In this document: positions 39,169 through 47,185 of the stretch, in pieces
Layout of the letters: every line of letters starts with the position of its first letter
Numbering within the stretch: the stretch's first letter is position 1
Source: Bartonella sp. 220B
Lineage (GTDB): Bacteria; Pseudomonadota; Alphaproteobacteria; Rhizobiales; Rhizobiaceae
Reading direction: 5' to 3'
Assembly: GCF_026930205.1 (NCBI RefSeq)
Contig: NZ_JANHOI010000001.1
Location: 186,001 to 250,000, forward strand
DNA: 64,000 bases
Program-made: the position numbers and the translations under genes
The notes under the pieces: generated by a model
Told to the model about the DNA's origin: nothing
Database searches by the model: none
Seen by the model: the letters and a program-made list of their open reading frames with translations, nothing else

Positions 39169-40787
39169 TGAAATCCTGCATGCAGCATCTTCTTATTTTG
39201 CCTATTCTTTTACCATTAAGCACAGGAGCACTCCTTCTCTTTTATGATGAACGCCGTTCAAAACTTAAATCACTCATAAGTCTTTTTTCAGCGGGATTGT
39301 TGGTTATTATTGCGGTTTTGTTGATTATGCGTGCTCTTGAAGTTACGCCGGCCTCGGAGGTTTATCGGCTTGGCAATTGGCCTTCTCCCTTCGGAATTGT
39401 TTTAGTTCTTGATCGTTTAAGCGCTATGATGCTTTTGCTTTCTAGTTTGTTGATGATGAGTGCGTTGGTTTTTGCACAGGCTCATTGGTACAAAGCGGGT
39501 CCTCATTTTCAGTCACTGATGCAATTTTTTATTGTGGGAATAAACGGTGCTTTTTTGACAGGTGATTTATTCAATTTATTTGTGTTTTTTGAAGTGATGT
39601 TAACAGCTTCTTATGGGCTGGCATTGCATGGTTCTGGTCAGTTACGCGTGCGTGCAGGGTTGCATTATGTTGTGGTTAACCTTGTAGCTTCGCTCTTTTT
39701 TTTAGTTGGTACAGCACTCATTTATGGAGTCGTTGGGACCCTTAATATGGCCGATTTGGCTGTAAAAATAAAACAGATAGCTTCTGGAGATATTGTTTTA
39801 TTCGAAATAGGTGCTGCAATTTTGGGTATTGCCTTTTTACTCAAAGCGGGTATGTGGCCACTTAACTTTTGGTTGATGCCAACTTACAGCGCAGCAGCAG
39901 CTCCCGTGGGGGCATCTTTTGCACTTTTGAGTAAAGTGGGTATTTATATTATTTTACGTTTAACATTGCTCTGTTTTGGTCTTGAAAGTGGATATTTGAA
40001 CCATTTTGGTCATATGGTTTTGTTTTATGGTGGACTTGCAACCATGACTTTTGGTTTTATTGGGGTCTTGGCTAGCCAAATTTTGGTCCGTTTAGCAGCT
40101 TATAGTGTTCTTGTCTCTTCCGGTACATTGTTGGCCGCAATCGGAATTGGCAGTACAGAGCTTATAGCAGGTGCACTCTTTTATATTGTTTCTTCAACTT
40201 TAGCTCTTGGTGCTTTTTTTCTTCTGGTAGAGCTCGTTGAACGTTGTCAAGATGTGGCCGCCAATGTTTTAACTGTTACAATGGAAGTGTATGGTGATGA
40301 TGAAGAGGAGGAAGAAGATGAAGTTGGCACTTATTTGCCAGTAACTTTGGCGATTCTTGGGGCATGTTTTGGTCTTTGTGCTCTTTTGATTATTGGTCTT
40401 CCACCTTTTTCTGGTTTTGTTGCAAAATTTATGATGTTCTTGGCAGTTTTAAACCACATGAAGAAGGATTTATCTGCCTCTCTACCGGTTTATCATGATT
40501 GGCTCTTTGTGATTTTTGTTACCCTCTCTGGTTTTGCAGCTTTAATAGCTCTTACACGCACAGGTATCAGAACTTTCTGGGTTTCTCTTGAAGAGAGGAT
40601 TCCGCGTGTCCAAGTGATTGAATTTGCACCTATTGTCGTTCTCCTTGCTTTGTGTTTTCTTATAACAATTGTCGCTGGTCCTGTTGGTCATTATATGTCT
40701 GAAACAGCTAAAACTTTATATGAGCCTCAAAACTATATTGGCAGCGTTTTAGATGATTTTTCTCTCAAAAAGAGGGAGATGAATTAA
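39165..40787 (+). CDS. mrpD: Na+(K+)/H+ antiporter subunit D
   Basis: The 540-residue NuoM/N-like subunit has about 14 membrane helices and the motifs FFEVMLTASYGL and LKAGMWPLNFWLMPTY, whose Lys and Glu are on the proton path. A strongly acidic loop (GDDEEEEEDEVG, near residue 380) interrupts the membrane part; similar acidic insertions occur in rhizobial PhaD. It overlaps mrpC and mrpE. Confidence 0.94.
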   Translation: MMKSCMQHLLILPILLPLSTGALLLFYDERRSKLKSLISLFSAGLLVIIAVLLIMRALEVTPASEVYRLGNWPSPFGIVLVLDRLSAMMLLLSSLLMMSALVFAQAHWYKAGPHFQSLMQFFIVGINGAFLTGDLFNLFVFFEVMLTASYGLALHGSGQLRVRAGLHYVVVNLVASLFFLVGTALIYGVVGTLNMADLAVKIKQIASGDIVLFEIGAAILGIAFLLKAGMWPLNFWLMPTYSAAAAPVGASFALLSKVGIYIILRLTLLCFGLESGYLNHFGHMVLFYGGLATMTFGFIGVLASQILVRLAAYSVLVSSGTLLAAIGIGSTELIAGALFYIVSSTLALGAFFLLVELVERCQDVAANVLTVTMEVYGDDEEEEEDEVGTYLPVTLAILGACFGLCALLIIGLPPFSGFVAKFMMFLAVLNHMKKDLSASLPVYHDWLFVIFVTLSGFAALIALTRTGIRTFWVSLEERIPRVQVIEFAPIVVLLALCFLITIVAGPVGHYMSETAKTLYEPQNYIGSVLDDFSLKKREMN

Positions 40788-41272
40788 TGAATTATTTTTG
40801 TCCTTTCCCTTTTTTTAGTGCGGCAATTGTCTTTATGTGGTTAACCTTAAACGGTTTTAGTTTAGATCAATTGCTTTTAGGGATTATCGTTGCTTTATTT
40901 AGTGGTTGGGTGGTTCAGTTTCTTGAGCTGGAAAAGATCACTCTTAAAAATTGGCGTGCGGTTTTTCGTTTGATTTTCCGCGTGTTTATCGATTCTATCA
41001 TATCAAATATTTCAGTAGCTTTCTTTGTTTTTACAAAAAGGCTTCAAAAACAGCAATCTGGTTTTATTGTGGTGCCTCTTTTGCTCGAGAGTTATACTGC
41101 TTTGGCTGTTTTAGCGTGTATCCTTGCAATAACTCCAGGAACCGTTTGGATTGCCTATAATAGAAAAAATGGTGAACTTTTGCTTCATATCTTAAATCTT
41201 AAGGATGGATATGATTACCAGCGGTTGATCAAACAACGATATGAAAAATTACTTTTGGAGATTTTTTCATGA
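40787..41272 (+). CDS. mrpE: Na+(K+)/H+ antiporter subunit E
   Basis: The 161-residue membrane protein has the MrpE pattern: two or three N-terminal helices, SNISVAFFVF in the centre, and the C-terminal motif SYTALAVLACILAITPGTVWI followed by LLLHILNLKDG (seen by position). MrpE is needed for assembly of the complex. It overlaps mrpD by one base and mrpF by four. Confidence 0.92.
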   Translation: MNYFCPFPFFSAAIVFMWLTLNGFSLDQLLLGIIVALFSGWVVQFLELEKITLKNWRAVFRLIFRVFIDSIISNISVAFFVFTKRLQKQQSGFIVVPLLLESYTALAVLACILAITPGTVWIAYNRKNGELLLHILNLKDGYDYQRLIKQRYEKLLLEIFS

Positions 41273-41550
41273 GTATGGTTATTCTTTATTGGGGGCTTTT
41301 TCTCTCACAGTTTTTTTTAAGTTTAGCGATGATTCTCGCATTGTTTCGGTTGATTTGTGGACCAAGGGCGCAGGATCGGATTGTTGGTTTAGATGCTCTT
41401 TATATAAATACTATCCTTTTATTTCTTACATTTGATATCCGTTCAGGGACAACTATTTATTTTGTAGCAGCTCTTATTCTTGGGCTTTTAGGTCCTGTCT
41501 CGAGTGTTGCTTTGGCAAAATTTCTTATGCGTGGGGAAATTATTGAATGA
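41269..41550 (+). CDS. mrpF: Na+(K+)/H+ antiporter subunit F
   Basis: The 93-residue protein has three membrane helices and the family segment RLICGPRAQDRIVGLDALYIN, in which Gly-Pro and Asp-Arg are typical of MrpF. The ATG lies in the mrpE stop region and the gene overlaps mrpG by 4 bases. Confidence 0.93.
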   Translation: MSMVILYWGLFLSQFFLSLAMILALFRLICGPRAQDRIVGLDALYINTILLFLTFDIRSGTTIYFVAALILGLLGPVSSVALAKFLMRGEIIE

Positions 41551-41933
41551 AAGATGATGTATCGCTTGTGGTTGCTATTATTGTTACAGTTTTTTTAATA
41601 TTAGGGTCTGGTCTCACATTGATTGGAGCAATAGGATTGGTGCGTTTTTCCAATTTTTATGAGCGTTTGCATATGCCTTCATTGAGTACAAGTTGGGGCG
41701 CTGGTAGTATCCTCATTTCATCGTTTCTTTATTCAATATTTGTAGATCATCATTTTGTTTTTCATGAATTCTTGTTGGTAATTTTCTTGTTTGTCACGAC
41801 ACCTGTAGCCTCTATGTTGCTGTCACAGGCCGCAGCTTATCGAAATTATTCAGAAAATAAATTAAAAAAACCGCTGGCTCTTTTATCGCATCAGATGGAC
41901 GAAAAATCGTCCGCAACAGAAGAAACATCATAA
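41547..41933 (+). CDS. mrpG: Na+(K+)/H+ antiporter subunit G
   Basis: The 128-residue protein has three helices with the MrpG signature GAIGLVRFSNFYERLHMPSLS, followed by TTPVASMLLSQAA. It is the last gene of the six-gene operon. A long inverted repeat spans its 3' end. Confidence 0.93.
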   Translation: MKDDVSLVVAIIVTVFLILGSGLTLIGAIGLVRFSNFYERLHMPSLSTSWGAGSILISSFLYSIFVDHHFVFHEFLLVIFLFVTTPVASMLLSQAAAYRNYSENKLKKPLALLSHQMDEKSSATEETS

Positions 41934-41947
41934 GATCAAGAGCCAGC
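41873..41947. repeat. Long-loop inverted repeat spanning the mrpG stop, with an inner hairpin
   Basis: GCTGGCTCTT at 41873-41882 pairs exactly with 41938-41947, enclosing 55 bases that include an inner hairpin GGACGA-AAAA-TCGTCC at 41897-41912 and the mrpG stop. The right arm is followed by GTGGTTTTGAG, with only a short T run. It may end the operon or protect the 3' end of the mRNA; terminator function is uncertain. Confidence 0.45.
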
Positions 41948-41973
41948 GTGGTTTTGAGTGTATAAGAACTTTT

Positions 41974-42366
41974 CTATTTTTTATCTTGTTCTTCTACACA
42001 GTGGAAGGGTTTTTCCTCCTTTGGATCATTAATGAGATCATATAATGAGGCTTCATTGTGTTTTGTCCACCAAATATATTCACCTCCCGCATATTTTGCT
42101 CCTGAAGCAGAAATGACATTGGCAGCGATAATACGCTTCTCATTCCATTTGAGATCAACTAAAGAAATATCACCTGTATTATAGTAGGTTGCTTCAACGC
42201 GCTCTTTTTTTGTTCCAATACTGCATTGGTAGGCAATAGATTCTATCGTTGGCTCTGGGGTATCCGGGACTTCAATGACTAAAGAGCTTGCAAAAGCACT
42301 CATTGCGCTAAACAGTGAGAGAGTTAAAGTAGCAAAAAATTGTAAATTAAAAAAAGTTTTTTTCAT
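41974..42366 (-). CDS. MliC-family C-type lysozyme inhibitor, copy 1
   Basis: The 130-residue protein has a signal peptide ending in SAFAS and then a single MliC/PliC-like domain: AYQCSIG, VEATYYN, ISASGAKYAGGEYIWWTK and a closing Cys in FHCVEE. The two cysteines should form the family disulfide. There is no lipobox Cys at the cleavage site, so the product is likely periplasmic rather than lipid-anchored. It lies 17 bases downstream of a close paralogue. Members block vertebrate C-type lysozyme. Confidence 0.8.
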   Translation of the reverse strand: MKKTFFNLQFFATLTLSLFSAMSAFASSLVIEVPDTPEPTIESIAYQCSIGTKKERVEATYYNTGDISLVDLKWNEKRIIAANVISASGAKYAGGEYIWWTKHNEASLYDLINDPKEEKPFHCVEEQDKK

Positions 42367-42383
42367 AATGTTTACCTAATTAT

Positions 42384-42779
42384 TTAAAACAATAATGTTG
42401 ATTCATCTTTACAGTGGATGGGTTTTTTTCTTTCTGGATCACGAGCAAGATCATAAAGTGTGATTTCATTGTTGTTTTCCAACCAAATGTACTCTTCTCC
42501 TTCATATTTTTTTCCTATGTCGGCGATTACATTTGCAGCAATGACACGATCACCTTTCCACTTGAAATCAAGCAACGAAATATTGTCAGCATTGAGATAG
42601 ACTGCTTCAACCCGTTCTTTACTTGTTCCAGCATCGCATTGATAGGCAACTGTTTGTGTTTTTGGTTCAGGAGTGTCTGGTACTTCAATGACGAAAGAAC
42701 CAGCGAAGGCATTTATTGAGCTGAAAGATGATAGAATTAAAATGGCGAAAAATCCCAAAATTTCTAAAGTTTTTTTCAT
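42384..42779 (-). CDS. MliC-family C-type lysozyme inhibitor, copy 2
   Basis: The 131-residue paralogue shares the signal-peptide design, the mature N-terminus VIEVPDTPEP, AYQCDAG, KERVEA, RVIAANVI, and EYIW with copy 1. It differs in the central motif, where SASGAKY is replaced by ADIGKKY, and in a different C-terminal tail. The start is ATG 42779; the open frame extends upstream only through the tRNA-Arg gene, which is not protein-coding. Copy 1 and copy 2 are co-directional and probably co-transcribed. Confidence 0.78.
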   Translation of the reverse strand: MKKTLEILGFFAILILSSFSSINAFAGSFVIEVPDTPEPKTQTVAYQCDAGTSKERVEAVYLNADNISLLDFKWKGDRVIAANVIADIGKKYEGEEYIWLENNNEITLYDLARDPERKKPIHCKDESTLLF

Positions 42780-42823
42780 AATGCTTCCCTGTGTTATGCA
42801 GAAGAATGATTTGACTGATAGGA

Positions 42824-43124
42824 TGGTGTCTACGGCAGGATTCGAACCTGCGGCCCCAGGATTCATACCACTTCGATTTTCACCGCCAGCTTTACAGGCT
42901 GTTCGTGGTCTGGACTGTCTCTTCACCTTGAAGCTTATGCTCTTTAGGTGCTGCCCGTTCAGTCTCTACACCTTCCTCTTGTTAAAAAAGGCTTGGCTCG
43001 GGATTGGCATATAGTCTCCTATGAAGCTTTCCCCGAATTTGAGCAGATCCACTTTAAGGATTTCTCCTTAAGGCGCCCAATTTCTTTAGGAATCCTGTGC
43101 TCTATCCTCCTGAGCTACGCAGAC
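42824..43124 (-). tRNA. tRNA-Arg(CCU) interrupted by a group I intron
   Basis: The 5' exon is 43088-43124 and the 3' exon 42824-42863, with CCA encoded at 42824-42826. Joined, they form a normal cloverleaf: 7-bp acceptor stem with one G-U pair, D stem GCTC/GAGC, anticodon stem CAGGA/TCCTG, anticodon loop TTCCTAA with anticodon CCU, and T arm with GTTCGAATC. The gene is split after U36, directly 3' of the anticodon. Agrobacterium tRNA-Arg(CCU) is known to carry a self-splicing group I intron, so the arrangement is ancestral in this group. Confidence 0.93.
42864..43087 (-). ncRNA. Group I intron in the tRNA-Arg(CCU) anticodon loop
   Basis: The 224-nt insert has the hallmarks of a group I ribozyme. 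The 5' exon ends in U, the intron ends in G (42864), and an internal guide GGG (43076-43078) can pair with the anticodon CCU to form P1 with the required U-G pair at the splice site. Core elements are seen on the minus strand: P-like AAATTCGGGG (43031-43040), Q-like AATCCCGAGCCAAGC (42991-43005), an R-like block at 42947-42972 with AGAGACTGAACGGG, and S-like AAGAGACAGTCC (42912-42923). The size and core resemble the small tRNA-Leu and Azoarcus introns (IC3 type). There is no homing endonuclease frame. Confidence 0.9.
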
Positions 43125-43147
43125 ATCATCATACTTTCTTTAATAGA

Positions 43148-43175
43148 AGTATAAAAACGAATCAATTATATTCAA
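43148..43175 (-). promoter_or_regulatory. Probable promoter of tRNA-Arg(CCU)
   Basis: On the minus strand TTGAAT (43170-43175) and TATACT (43148-43153) are separated by 16 bases. The start point would be about 17 bases before the mature tRNA 5' end at 43124. It lies just after the aroB stop at 43182. Confidence 0.5.
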
Positions 43176-43181
43176 TATGAA

Positions 43182-44312
43182 TTAACGAATTTCTGCTATT
43201 TTTTGTTCTAGAAAGGTTAAAACTGTCTCTGAAGAGACATTTTTTGCAATAAATGATTGGCCAAGTCCGCGTGTTAGAATGAAGGTCAAGCTGTTTTGCG
43301 AAACTTTTTTGTCTTGCGCAATGAGAGTCATCAGTGTTTTGGCGTCTGGAAGTTTCCCTGGAATGTCTTTTAATTGTGTAGGTAACCCCATGGTTTTGAG
43401 GTGTGTTTCGACACGTTGTGTGAGTGTGGGGTCTGTTAAATTGAGTTGCGCAGAAAATTGATGGGCTAAAACCATCCCAATTGCTACACCTTCACCGTGG
43501 ATGAGGCGGTTTGAATCATAGGCGGTTGCTGTTTCAAGCATATGTCCAAATGTGTGACCTAGGTTTAAGAGTGCACGTTCTCCTCTTTCGTATTCATCAC
43601 GTGCGACAATGTCAGCTTTAAATTGGCAGGAGCGGACAATGGCTTCTGTTCTTATGGGACCATTGGAGAAAATTTCTTGCCCATTTTTTTCAAGCCATTC
43701 AAAAAAATCAGGTTGGTTAATAAGACCGTATTTAACCATTTCTGCGTAGCCAGCGCGAAATTCACGCAAGGGTAATGTATCAAGAACAGATGTGTCGGCA
43801 ATAACGCATTGGGGTTGATAAAAAGCACCAATGAGATTTTTACCATATTGGCTATTGATGCCTGTTTTCCCACCAACAGAAGAGTCAATTTGTGCAAGAA
43901 GCGTTGTAGGCATTTGAATGAAATTCATACCGCGGCGTATCATACTTGCGGCAAATCCTGCCAAGTCTCCAATGACACCACCACCAAAAGCAATAACGCA
44001 GTCACCTCTTTCTAGACGGGCAGCAAGAATTTTATCAATGACAGTTTGCAGGGTTGAAAATGATTTTGATTGCTCTCCTGCTTCTACGATGATTGGAACA
44101 AAATGGATTTCATTTTTTGTTAATTCTTCCTGCAATTTAGCCAAATGGAGATGTGCAACATTTTTATCTGTAATAACAGCCAAACGCGTTTGAAAACCTT
44201 TTTGATTAAGAGACCGCTTAATATGTGATGCAGCTTGCGCAATAAGATCTGGGCCGATGATGATATCGTAACAGTGCTTATCCAATTGAATGGTGACGGT
44301 CTTGGTTTGCAT
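43182..44312 (-). CDS. aroB: 3-dehydroquinate synthase
   Basis: The 376-residue NAD- and metal-dependent enzyme makes 3-dehydroquinate from [45 protein letters not shown] and [11 protein letters not shown] (metal ligands) are the standard motifs. ATG 44312 has AGGAA 8 bases upstream and matches the family N-terminus. The frame is open 20 codons further, inside aroK. It overlaps aroK by 35 bases, the usual aroK-aroB order. Confidence 0.95.
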   Translation of the reverse strand: MQTKTVTIQLDKHCYDIIIGPDLIAQAASHIKRSLNQKGFQTRLAVITDKNVAHLHLAKLQEELTKNEIHFVPIIVEAGEQSKSFSTLQTVIDKILAARLERGDCVIAFGGGVIGDLAGFAASMIRRGMNFIQMPTTLLAQIDSSVGGKTGINSQYGKNLIGAFYQPQCVIADTSVLDTLPLREFRAGYAEMVKYGLINQPDFFEWLEKNGQEIFSNGPIRTEAIVRSCQFKADIVARDEYERGERALLNLGHTFGHMLETATAYDSNRLIHGEGVAIGMVLAHQFSAQLNLTDPTLTQRVETHLKTMGLPTQLKDIPGKLPDAKTLMTLIAQDKKVSQNSLTFILTRGLGQSFIAKNVSSETVLTFLEQKIAEIR

Positions 44313-44919
44313 TCTTGTTGTTCCTATCGTTGATTTCTGTGTACAAGTAGTGCTGTACGGACCGTATAACATTTTGTGCTACAGTATGGCGGCTTTCTTT
44401 ATGACTGTTAATTGTTAAATTTGCTTTTGCATAGATCGGATTGCGTTGTTCCATGAGTTTTTGCATGGTTTCTTTAGGATTGGCTGTTTGAAGGAGTGGT
44501 CGCGTTGGGCGCCGTAAAACACGTTTCATGAGGATATCAAGATCCACTTTGAGCCATATGGATATACCATTTTGATGAATGGCTTTGCGAATATTTTCGT
44601 TCATGTAGGCACCACCGCCTGTTGCTAAAACAAGAGGACTTTTTTTCATGATGTTGAGAATAACGCGTTGTTCAAGAGCCCGGAATTCTGCTTCGCCATA
44701 AATTTGAAAAAGTTCTGTGATTGCCATTTGTGCGGCTTTTTCAATTTCCTGATCGGAATCATAAAAGGGCAAATGGAGCATAGTGGCTATGCGATGTCCG
44801 ATTACAGACTTTCCTGCTCCCATAAGACCAACAAGGACAAGGGCTCGTTTATCAAGAACGGATAAGAGTTGCTTCTTTATTTGTGCTATAGGAATCGGCT
44901 TAGATCGATGACTGTTCAT
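44278..44919 (-). CDS. aroK: Shikimate kinase
   Basis: The 213-residue kinase phosphorylates shikimate at the 3-hydroxyl. A P-loop GLMGAGKS lies at residues 31-38, after an N-terminal extension of about 25 residues. [10 protein letters not shown] (shikimate and Mg site) and [11 protein letters not shown] follow, with the lid Arg in RRPTRPLL. The C-terminal end overlaps the start of aroB. With aroE and aroB this gives three consecutive shikimate steps within the window. Confidence 0.95.
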   Translation of the reverse strand: MNSHRSKPIPIAQIKKQLLSVLDKRALVLVGLMGAGKSVIGHRIATMLHLPFYDSDQEIEKAAQMAITELFQIYGEAEFRALEQRVILNIMKKSPLVLATGGGAYMNENIRKAIHQNGISIWLKVDLDILMKRVLRRPTRPLLQTANPKETMQKLMEQRNPIYAKANLTINSHKESRHTVAQNVIRSVQHYLYTEINDRNNKNANQDRHHSIG

Positions 44920-45015
44920 AACTTTATTTCGGCATTTATCTGCCTTAAAGTCAATTCCTGTTAATCTTTGTAAGGCATGATAGGGATAGAGTGTTTTTAG
45001 AGTATTTATTGTTTT

Positions 45016-45177
45016 ATGCCAACATTGACCAGATTTTTGATGATTCTTTTCATTTTTCTTATTGTGCTTTTCAGTATAATGGTTTCTCTCGTGGTTTGGG
45101 TGGAACCAGTGACTGTGGATATGTATGTCGAAATTCCTTTAGATTCCCTGAATCTTTCTTCGAAAGCGAATCAATAA
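45016..45177 (+). CDS. Small single-span membrane protein, hypothetical
   Basis: This 53-residue frame starts at ATG 45016 and ends one base before the xerD ATG. Residues 7-28 are strongly hydrophobic (one membrane helix) and the rest is a short acidic tail. No clear ribosome binding site is seen, and an internal ATG at 45040 is an alternative start. Placement directly against xerD on the same strand suggests a real co-transcribed small gene, but no family is recognised. Confidence 0.45.
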   Translation: MPTLTRFLMILFIFLIVLFSIMVSLVVWVEPVTVDMYVEIPLDSLNLSSKANQ

Positions 45178-45178
45178 A

Positions 45179-46114
45179 ATGAAAAATGGTGCTATAATAG
45201 ATCATTTTCTTGAGATGATGAGTGCTGAGCGAGGAGCTTCTCCACATACGCTTGCGGCTTATCAGCATGATTTACAATGGGCACAAGATGAGCTATCTTC
45301 GCATTCTGTTTCGCTTTTTTCAGCGCAAAAAGAAGATTTAATTGGTCTTTTGTCACTTATGCACACTCTTGGCTTTACAGCATCTTCGCAAGCGCGTCGT
45401 TTGTCGACGTTGCGTCAGTTTTATCAATTTCTTTATGCAGAAGGGTTGAGAGCAGATGATCCCTCTTATGATATTGATGCGCCTCGTCAGGGACGCTCTT
45501 TGCCTAAAATTGTCAGTGAGGATGCGGTGACAAAATTGCTTGATTTAGCGCAGTTGGAAGTGGAACAAGCAGATTATGGGTCAAAGAATTATTTTCGCGC
45601 ATTGCGTCTTCAGCTATTGATGGAAATGCTTTATGCAACAGGCTTACGTATTAGTGAATTGGTGAGTCTTCCGGTACAGGCTGTCCGAGGGGAGGGGTAC
45701 AGTATTTTGGTGCGTGGCAAGGGCAAAAAAGAACGAATGGTGCTTTTATCAAAAAAAGCATATCAAGTTCTTTTGCAATGGTTAGATTTGCGTGATCAAG
45801 GAAAGGATGCGGAAAGTCTTTATCTTTTTCCTGCACACTCAGAAACGGGGTATATTGCTCGACAAGTTGTGGCACGCGAGTTGAAAGGTCTTGCAAGAAG
45901 AGCAGGAATAAGGAGTGGCTTTTCTCCCCATGTGTTACGCCATGCTTTTGCTAGCCATCTTTTGCAAAATGGTGCTGATTTACGTGCAGTTCAGCATTTG
46001 TTGGGCCATTCTGATATTGCTACTACTCAAATTTATACACATGTGTTGGAAGAAGGTCTTTATCGCTTGGTTAATGAGCATCATCCACTTGCAGATAAAC
46101 AGAAGGCTGGGTAA
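45179..46114 (+). CDS. xerD: Tyrosine recombinase XerD
   Basis: The 311-residue recombinase resolves chromosome dimers at dif together with XerC. The N-terminal core-binding SAM-like domain (about 1-95) is followed by the catalytic domain: Arg in YATGLRISELV, Lys in VRGKGKKERMV, HVLRHAFASHLL, LGHSDIATTQIY with the nucleophilic Tyr. The N-terminal domain starts close to residue 8, as in XerD. The neighbours aroK and accA fit the Rhizobiales order for xerD rather than xerC. Confidence 0.92.
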   Translation: MKNGAIIDHFLEMMSAERGASPHTLAAYQHDLQWAQDELSSHSVSLFSAQKEDLIGLLSLMHTLGFTASSQARRLSTLRQFYQFLYAEGLRADDPSYDIDAPRQGRSLPKIVSEDAVTKLLDLAQLEVEQADYGSKNYFRALRLQLLMEMLYATGLRISELVSLPVQAVRGEGYSILVRGKGKKERMVLLSKKAYQVLLQWLDLRDQGKDAESLYLFPAHSETGYIARQVVARELKGLARRAGIRSGFSPHVLRHAFASHLLQNGADLRAVQHLLGHSDIATTQIYTHVLEEGLYRLVNEHHPLADKQKAG

Positions 46115-46191
46115 AGAAAAGGTATTGTTTAAAAAAATACTTTATAAAGCGAATTATAAGTCTATAAGTCACATCAAATAAGTTGAGTACA

Positions 46192-47148
46192 ATGTATAAT
46201 TATCTTGATTTTGAAAAACCAGTTGCTGATCTTGATGGGAAAATTCTCGAATTAAAACAGATTTCTCAACAAGACGGGAGCCTTGATATGAGCGATGAGA
46301 TCGCGCGTCTCGAAGCGCGTTCCAAAACGGCATTGCGTGATATCTATAAAAAATTATCGCCATGGCAAAAGACACAGGTAGCTCGCCATCCGGATCGTCC
46401 TCATTTTATGGATTATTCTGCACGCTTGTTAAGTGACATGACTCCTTTGGCAGGGGACCGTAAATTTGCTGAAGATGAGGCTATTCAAGCAGGGTTTGCA
46501 CGTTTTAAAGGCGAAGCAGTTGCCTATATAGGTCAGGAAAAAGGTCATGATACGCAAACGCGTTTGCGCTATAATTTTGGTTCTGCTCGTCCAGAAGGAT
46601 ATCGCAAAGCCGTGCGTATTATGGAAATGGCTGACCGGTTTGGTTTGCCCCTCCTCACTTTTGTTGATACGGCAGGAGCTTATCCTGGTGTGAGTGCTGA
46701 AGAGCGTGGTCAAGCAGAGGCAATTGCCCAATCAACAGCGGCAACTTTGCGTTTGAAAGTTCCTGTGGTTTCCGTTGTTATTGGAGAAGGTGGTTCAGGA
46801 GGAGCGATAGCAATTGCTGCGGCCAACAAAGTTTATATGCTGGAACATGCAATTTATTCTGTTATTTCTCCAGAAGGCGCTGCTTCTATTTTATGGCGTG
46901 ATCCAACTCGTGCGAAAGATGCCGCAATGAATATGCGTATTACCGCTCAAGATTTGTACCGATTAAAAATTATTGATGACATTATTCCGGAGCCTTTAGG
47001 AGGGGCACATCGTGGCAAAGAAGCTGCAATTGATGAAGCAGGTAATGTGATTTCTTCTGCTCTGGAGTCTATGGCTGGAAAAGCTGGTGAAGTTCTTAAA
47101 CGAGAGCGTTGGGAAAAATATCTGCAAATTGGTAGATCTCTAGTGTAA
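46192..47148 (+). CDS. accA: Acetyl-CoA carboxylase carboxyltransferase alpha subunit
   Basis: The 318-residue subunit, with AccD, transfers CO2 from biotin to acetyl-CoA to form malonyl-CoA. The N-terminal YLDFEKPVADLDGKI helix, DRPHFMDY, FVDTAGAYPGVSAEERGQAEAIA, GEGGSGGAIAIAAANKV and SPEGAASILWRD are family signatures. ATG 46192 matches the common AccA start; a TTG three codons upstream is also open. Co-directional with xerD. Confidence 0.96.
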   Translation: MYNYLDFEKPVADLDGKILELKQISQQDGSLDMSDEIARLEARSKTALRDIYKKLSPWQKTQVARHPDRPHFMDYSARLLSDMTPLAGDRKFAEDEAIQAGFARFKGEAVAYIGQEKGHDTQTRLRYNFGSARPEGYRKAVRIMEMADRFGLPLLTFVDTAGAYPGVSAEERGQAEAIAQSTAATLRLKVPVVSVVIGEGGSGGAIAIAAANKVYMLEHAIYSVISPEGAASILWRDPTRAKDAAMNMRITAQDLYRLKIIDDIIPEPLGGAHRGKEAAIDEAGNVISSALESMAGKAGEVLKRERWEKYLQIGRSLV

Positions 47149-47185
47149 GTGATTGTTGTGAGGGGATAAATGGGAGTTTTATTTA

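Noticed and set aside
42780-42926. 49-codon N-terminal extension of MliC copy 2
   Set aside because: The added codons run through the 3' exon of tRNA-Arg and part of the intron; the signal peptide starts at ATG 42779.
42673-43014. Plus-strand 113-codon open frame containing a VSTAGFEPAAPGF stretch
   Set aside because: It is the antisense translation of the tRNA-Arg gene and its intron, a common false gene call.
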